Origin: Adineta steineri
Lineage: Eukaryota > Rotifera > Eurotatoria > Adinetida > Adinetidae
Direction: 5' to 3'
Assembly (NCBI GenBank): GCA_905250115.1
Contig: CAJNOI010000203.1
Span: 1 to 64,000 of the forward strand
DNA length: 64,000 nt
The notes under the pieces are model-generated. The model was not told the DNA's origin. It made no database searches and saw only the letters and a list, made by a program, of their open reading frames with translations. The stretch's first letter is position 1. Each line of letters opens with the position of its first letter. Below are positions 58,540-64,000 of this stretch, one piece after another. Position numbers and translations under genes: made by a program.

Positions 58540-60462
58540 ATGTTACTTATGTTATTCATTCTTCTTTGTCAAATATTTGCGAGTCAAGCTGCTGTTCTTA
58601 ATTGTAATTTTGAAACAGATTGCAATGATTTTTATTTATCTGGTTATTGGGCTAAAACAGACGGTTTCAATCCTCAACCTATTGATCATGATCATACATT
58701 AAATATAAAAGCTGGTCATTATGTTTACTACAATGCAGGACCTGGTCAAAGAGGATTCCGGATTGAAACTAAAACTTGATTACAACCTTCAACTGATCGA
58801 CCATTATGTTTTCGAATGTGGTATTATTCTTCTCAAATAAAACTTCTATTTAGTGTTCAAACTGCACAAGGTGAAGGAGAAGAATTGATACGTACACTAG
58901 CTTCAGTTTTAGATAAGAATGCTTCAACTGTTGATTGGACATTAATCGATGTAAAATTACCAAATGAAAAAATCAAAATATATGTTGTAACATATGTAAC
59001 ACAGAAATATTTAGCATTTGATGATATTTCTGTGGATTATTGTGATGGTCAACTGCCTCCACCTCCTAAAGTTTTATATACTTGTGATTTCGAATCATCT
59101 TGCTCAAACGATTTTGTTACATTACCAGCATATCAATATAAATGGTTAATATCGAGTGCAAGTGAAGCTCGTCAAATTGAATCATCTGCTCCAATTGTTG
59201 ATTATACATTTGGAAATAGTTCAGGACATTATGCATTTGTGCCAGTTTCTCATATAGTCGATAAAGGTAAAGTTGGTTATATGCATTTAGAAAAACAATT
59301 CCAAGTAACATTTCAAGAATCTTACTGTTTGAATTTTCAATATTATGCTTATCCAGCAAGTAGTAACAGCTTTTTAAGAATTTATTCATGGGCTTCAGAT
59401 GGATCAAAAGCAATTGGATTTCTATGGCCTGAAGACAAATCAGGACATCACATGTAAATAATCTTTAAAAAACCAATGTAATTCAAACCTTTTTTTTTAC
59501 TTTTAGAACCAGCGGTCGATGGTAAGTTGACGCTATTAAAATAGAGACTTAAACTTTCTTGCGTTTGTTTGTCTTACTAAATCGATATGATTCTTTTCTA
59601 TATTAGGGGTTGGGGTATTATTAATTTACCAGTTGGTAATTATTCATTTCTTTTTCGTGTGGATACTTATGATACTTCGGCATATTCGTTTGCTCTCGAT
59701 AATATTGCTATCATCTCATGTGATTATCCACCTACAACTAATTCATACAATTCTCTTCTTTCTTTCTCATGTAATTTTGATAATTTGACAATGTGTGAGA
59801 TGATTAATGATAAGAACTCGACATTTAATTTCACGGCATTTACTGGTGAGACCATACCTGATCAAGAACTTGGTCCCACTCGAGATCATACACATAATTC
59901 AACATCTGCTGGTTTTCTCTACTGGAATCAAAATTTGCCAGTCAGTACAAATGATAAAGGTGGTGTATATCTATCAAAAAAAATTGAACAAAATACTAAT
60001 ATGTGTATTAGATTTGCTTATTATATCAAATCAAAATTAGTTAATAAAAATACAACACTAATTCGTCTATCTAGTGATGAAAGTTCTAGTAAAGTATTAT
60101 GGTATCAATTATTCGATGATAGTCAAGGATGGCAGATAGTTATTGTACCTTTAACCAATGTTGCTAGTGCAATAACATACTCTTTTGAAGCTTACCGACT
60201 CGACCCAACATTAACAGCTGTTGCTTTCGATGATATTGAAATTGACCAATGTAGTTCTATCATAACAACTACTACAAGTACATCGACAACAACAGCTACA
60301 AGTACATCGGCAACTACTACCACCACTACTACTACTACGAGTACATCAACATCTACTACGACTACAACACTTCATAATAATGCTCATCAACTATTTTCTC
60401 TAAATATATGTAGTTTGATAATTTATTATTTTCTCTTCCATATTTTTCGACATTTCTTTTAA
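58540..60462 (+). CDS. secreted MAM-domain protein with C-terminal Ser/Thr stalk (in-frame TGA)
   Basis: Exons 58540-59453, 59507-59521 (only 15 bases) and 59607-60462 give 594 codons. A signal peptide (LLMLFILLCQIFASQAA) is followed by three MAM-like domains starting LNCNFETDCNDF, YTCDFESSCSNDF and FSCNFDNLTMCEM. Typical MAM closing strands occur (LAFDDISVDYC, ALDNIAIISC, AVAFDDIEIDQC). A Thr/Ser stalk and a hydrophobic end (LIIYYFLFHIF) suggest a GPI signal or a membrane anchor. A TGA at 58777-58779 interrupts MAM1 while the frame stays open on both sides, so the gene is either a nonsense allele, recoded or mis-sequenced. MAM proteins act in extracellular adhesion; the partner is unknown. 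Confidence 0.72.
58777..58779 (+). other. in-frame TGA inside MAM1
   Basis: The frame reads RIETKT-stop-LQPSTDRPLCFRMW. MAM domains commonly have a hydrophobic or Trp residue before such a loop, so TGG to TGA is plausible. No splice donor or acceptor removes it. Confidence 0.6.
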
Positions 60463-60507
60463 AAAAAAATAAAATAGTTTTTGCATATATCAACTGGTTT
60501 GAATTTT

Positions 60508-60563
60508 CGGGTGTGGGTGTCCGTCGTTGATCTAACGAGAACACTCATACCCACACCCTCAAT
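60508..60563. repeat. G/C-arm hairpin repeat
   Basis: CGGGTGTGGGTGTCCG faces ACACTCATACCCACACCCTC, about 50 bases downstream of the MAM gene stop. Confidence 0.7.
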
Positions 60564-60895
60564 GATGTTGTAGGAGCCGAAATGACATACATCGAATTAG
60601 TATGACTAAAATATGATCGACTTTGCTATATCGAAGTGAATGAATAGTGCACTAGATAATTTATGTTATAATCCCCTAGTAATCCTATCGAATATGTTTC
60701 TTTCTTATTTCAAATAACATTCATGCTTCAACACTGATCTCATCTAGATGTGATATTTATTTTACATAATTCTCAACCGTACATTTAAAGTAATTTCGGT
60801 GTTCGTAATGTAACAAGAGAAGGAAAGGAGATAAAATACTACGATAATCATTCAGATCATTTTACAAAACTATTATCAACTTAATAGACACGATC

Positions 60896-63335
60896 ATGCA
60901 ATTTTGTATGCGCTTGATTTTTATTCTCTGCCTCTACTTGCAAATGCAACAGTCGATAATTGTATTTTCATATATGTATGATTTTACAACAGAAAATATG
61001 TGGCTCGCAATGCCCGATGGTGTTCGCCTTTCTGCTACACTTACCATACCGATTCCCAAATATGATAACGAAAAATTTCCTGTCCTTCTTGAATACAAAC
61101 CCTATCGAAAAGATGATAGTTTCTACAATTTCAATCAACCAAATATTTATTATTTAGCAAGACGAGGTTTCATCGTATGTGAACACATAGCTTATACATT
61201 AAATGTTCGTATATCTTTTATTTCAGGTGGCTAAAGTTGATATTCGTGGTACAGGCTCTTCTGAAGGTATTCTCATTGAGTATGAATATACATCATAAGA
61301 ATTAGATGACTGTGAACGTGTAATCGAACTGCTCGCTAATCATTCCCGCTCGAATGGTGGTGTAGGTATGTACGGTTTAAGTTGGTCGGCATTCAATTCT
61401 TTGATGATGGCTACTTTGAGACGACCACCTGCTCTTCGAGCAATCTTTGTTGCACATGGTTCCGAAGATTTGTACAACAATGATGTTCATTATGGTGATG
61501 GTATACTTCATGAAGATGAGTATATGCTCTCAATCGATCATGAAAATGCATTACCTGCGTCTCCTAACTATGTAATGGACGAAGAGTGGATAAAACAACG
61601 ATTTACAGCGCGACCTTGGATTGATGTCTATCTCGAACATCAAGCGGATGATTCATTTTGGAGGAAAAATTCAATAAAATATGCCTATGAAAATCTCACT
61701 GTGCCTGTTTATCTAATCGCAGGGTTTTATGATGCGTAAGTTTGTAGATCAACGAAACTTTACTTATAAATGTTCTATAGGTACAAAGATTTCGCAATAA
61801 ATATCTACGAGAATGCACATCAAGTATCACCTAAAATCAAAGTCGTTATTGGTCCATTTGTTCATGCAATGCCTGAGTATTCTAATCGAAATCCAGGTCC
61901 TAGTTTCGATGGCAAGGCTGAGATGGTTCGATGGTTCAATCATTGGCTTAGAGATGAGAATGAGAAGAATGACTTGATAAATGAACCAGATATCACATTA
62001 TTCATTCGAACAAGTCTCACTACAGGCACCTATCGGTATGAGTCTCAGTGGCCAATTGGTCGACAGCGGATACATCGAATGTTTATGGGAAAAGGACAAA
62101 AGTTGGTTAAACAATCAACAACAACAACAGAAGAAGAAGCAAAAGAAAACGACAACCATGTGGACACACTCGAATATCGACCATGGATTGGTTACGAGGC
62201 TGGTGCATGGCTTGGTGGACTGACAGGAGATCAACGACCTTTTGATAAAGATTGTCTCATCTATGAGAGCGATTTGATAGTTGATAAAATTGAAATTGCT
62301 GGTTTTGTCAAAGTATCACTTCAGGTAAAGAAACGATGTATTAGAAAACCGTTAAAAGATTTCCTTTGTGTTTTGAATCTCTCTTAAATTATTCACTAGA
62401 AACGGATGGCATTAGTTAAGATCTTACAGATGATTATAACAGTATTGAATCAAAGAATAGGCGTGAAAACGAGAATGCTTTTATATCTGCAGGTTAGTGC
62501 TACTTCTCGTATGGCTCATTGGTTTGTGCGTCTCGAAGATGTTGATATCGATGGTCAAGTATGGCTCATAACGACAGGTGCAATGAACGGAGCTCGGCGA
62601 CAAATGCCACCAGCCTATCTCGAGCCAAACCATGTCTACACGATCACTTTTCAGCTTCATTTTACTACACGGACTTTCTTGCCTGGTCATCGAATTCGTA
62701 TTGCTGTTTCTAATGCTATGTTTTACAGTAACTGGCCAACCCCGTTCGCAATGAATACATCAATCTATCTCAATTCATCGGCCACTTTTATCGATTTGCC
62801 TGTTATTCTTCCAATGACATCGTTGTCACCACATCCACTAGTGCCGACGTTTACTCAACAGCAAGTCTCACCTATGGACATTTTGCCAATGCCGTTCTCC
62901 GGTGGTAAACCTAGGATTTATCGGAAAGATGAAACAGATTTATCCACATCTATTATTTTCGAACAACTGACCTATGAGCTGTTGCCTAATGGTTGTTTTA
63001 TATCGGCTTTCCTTACGTGGAACTTCACTTGTTCCCATTTGGATCCTGCTAATGTGCGATGGACAACACGTGCACGGCAGATTTATGTATTTGATATGTA
63101 TGGATATGCATCAATCGACGATATACCAATGAAAGCTGATGATGAACAAGTCTATCCAAATGTCGATTTGTCGACGAGACGATATTTTGAACTTGCAACA
63201 GACTTACGTATGTACTCAGATCAAGATGATTTCTATGTTAATTTAAAGCGTCAACTATGGAATTCGAACCAAACAATGAGTGAACCATTTGTGACATTTG
63301 TGTTTAATGGAAAGCATAAGAGACAATTTCATTAA
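60896..63335 (+). CDS. CocE/X-Pro dipeptidyl-peptidase (S15)-like hydrolase (in-frame TAA)
   Basis: Exons 60896-61174, 61227-61735, 61781-62324 and 62493-63335 give 724 codons. The N-terminal signal peptide is FCMRLIFILCLYLQMQQS. The alpha/beta-hydrolase core has MPDGVRLSATL, VLLEYKPYRKDD, VKVDIRGTGSSEG, the nucleophile elbow GLSWS, the acid Asp in IAGFYDA and the His in IGPFVHA. The C-terminal jelly-roll of the family follows (FVKVSLQ, VSATSRMAHWFVRLEDVD, TFLPGHRIRIAVSNA), with an extra C-terminal extension. The family is largely bacterial and cleaves esters or X-Pro peptides, so horizontal origin is inferred; four exons show domestication. A TAA at 61296-61298 lies just before ELDDCERVIE, where bacterial relatives usually have Gln. 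The gene is otherwise intact. Confidence 0.8.
61296..61298 (+). other. in-frame TAA in the CocE-like gene
   Basis: The frame reads IEYEYTS-stop-ELDDCERVIELL. The stop sits where CAA (Gln) would suit the family motif. No intron borders surround it, and the downstream catalytic Ser, Asp and His codons are all preserved. Confidence 0.65.
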
Positions 63336-63690
63336 ATAATTATTTCTTCATAATAACTCTATCTAATATCTTTTGAATGTGTTCGTTCGTTCGCAGACAA
63401 TAGAAAATCAGAAAAACATCATTCTATGAAATCTTAGGGTAGATGTGGATATGATATGATGGTAATACTGACGCCCTACAGTAAAGATGGTGTTTATGGT
63501 CTTGCCTTCATAGGTTACTTTAATGAGTGAAAAAAGTTCGATTTCATTATTCGTTACGCTAATGAAGAAGTAAACCAAATAGATCATGAGATCTCTAACA
63601 GAAAGAAAGATTTCGATAAAAATGACGAAGTATTTTTTTGCTATTTTTATTAATTGAAAAACTAAAGTTGAACAAATAATAAGGAAAAGA
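63336..63690. other. convergent intergenic spacer
   Basis: A short spacer between the CocE-like stop and the end of the minus-strand membrane gene. It contains a faint G-rich relic (GGGTAGATGTGGATATG). Confidence 0.5.
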
Positions 63691-64000
63691 TCATATGATT
63701 ATAACAGTCGTAATCAATGCAAGGAACATAGCGCAATGGATAACGGTAAGAAGTCGATAACACATTAGGTAATTCAAGCTGGGCGGGATTTGTTTCTGTG
63801 TGCCTGGTATTATCATCTCCACTTTGGAATATTGCATAAGTTTGAAGAATAGAAAGTTCCAGATGAGGCCCAACATAAGGCAGAACATCAACACCAAACT
63901 AAAACTGATGACAACAAAAGGCGAATCAATAAAAAAGTAACAATAGAGACTGATTAACGGTTGAAGAATAAGTAGAATGTAAACAATATAATTGACACGA
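63691..64000 (-). CDS. C-terminal part of a multi-pass membrane protein (runs off the window)
   Basis: The minus-strand frame is open from the stop at 63691 to the window edge, about 102 residues. It shows four hydrophobic segments: NYIVYILLILQPLISLYCYF, FVVISFSLVLMFCLMLGLIW, part of FLFFKLMQY, and LLTVIHCAMFLALITTVIII. Hydrophilic loops are short. The family is not recognised. The start and any further exons are upstream, beyond position 64000. Confidence 0.5.
   Translation of the reverse strand, partial: RVNYIVYILLILQPLISLYCYFFIDSPFVVISFSLVLMFCLMLGLIWNFLFFKLMQYSKVEMIIPGTQKQIPPSLNYLMCYRLLTVIHCAMFLALITTVIII

Overview
The window reads as eukaryotic nuclear DNA, AT-rich, with many short introns (often 45-60 bp, GT-AG). 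The gene content suggests a bdelloid rotifer (Adineta/Rotaria-like). Pointers are membrane-anchored proteins with Thr-rich stalks and beta-propellers (kelch, NHL, FG-GAP), bacterial- or plant-type enzymes carrying introns (GT75 mutase-like glycosyltransferase, HutD/Ves, CocE-type hydrolase), and many short inverted repeats rich in GGGTGTGGGTGTGG, which resembles the TGTGGG telomere repeat I recall for Adineta. The species assignment is inference. There is one 100-N scaffold gap at 20856-20955.

Layout. 0-1 kb: minus-strand 5' part of a cysteine-rich multi-pass membrane family (called the CPCS family here). 1-4.7 kb: intergenic, with a hAT-type MITE inside a tRNA-like B box. 4.7-8.3 kb: one spliced gene joining an SNTX/MACPF-like domain, a neuronal-calcium-sensor-like EF-hand module and six NHL repeats. 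8.3-10.6 kb: intergenic, LTR-like. 10.6-13.2 kb: signal-anchored kelch protein. 14.3 kb: short F-box-like gene. 16-18.5 kb: GT75 domain fused to a GT2-like domain. 18.8-20.7 kb (minus): eIF4A paralogue with altered catalytic motifs. 21-26.6 kb: two tandem CPCS-family genes, the second extended by a stalk and an FG-GAP propeller. 27.7 kb: secreted LURP-one/Tubby-like protein. 29-31 kb: foldback element beside a damaged unidentified gene. 31-35.5 kb: AT-rich DNA with tandem repeats. 35.6-47.5 kb: a 12-kb gene for a type II membrane protein with 12 EGF modules, Thr stalks and a VCBS/FG-GAP propeller, with one in-frame TGA and a 984-bp TA-flanked foldback transposon in an intron. 48.3-50 kb: another foldback element next to an NHL pseudogene. 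50-53 kb (minus): large membrane receptor-like protein. 54-64 kb: C2 protein, HutD/Ves, short-chain dehydrogenase, MAM protein (in-frame TGA), CocE/S15-like hydrolase (in-frame TAA), and the 3' end of a minus-strand multi-pass membrane protein.

There are no operons. The common themes are (i) cell-surface proteins assembled as anchor + Thr stalk + propeller, three times independently, (ii) domain fusions, (iii) candidate horizontally acquired enzymes, and (iv) non-autonomous inverted-repeat elements. Exon joins were made by eye from splice sites and reading frame; all spliced lengths given are multiples of three. Several genes carry apparent lesions that may be real alleles or assembly errors.
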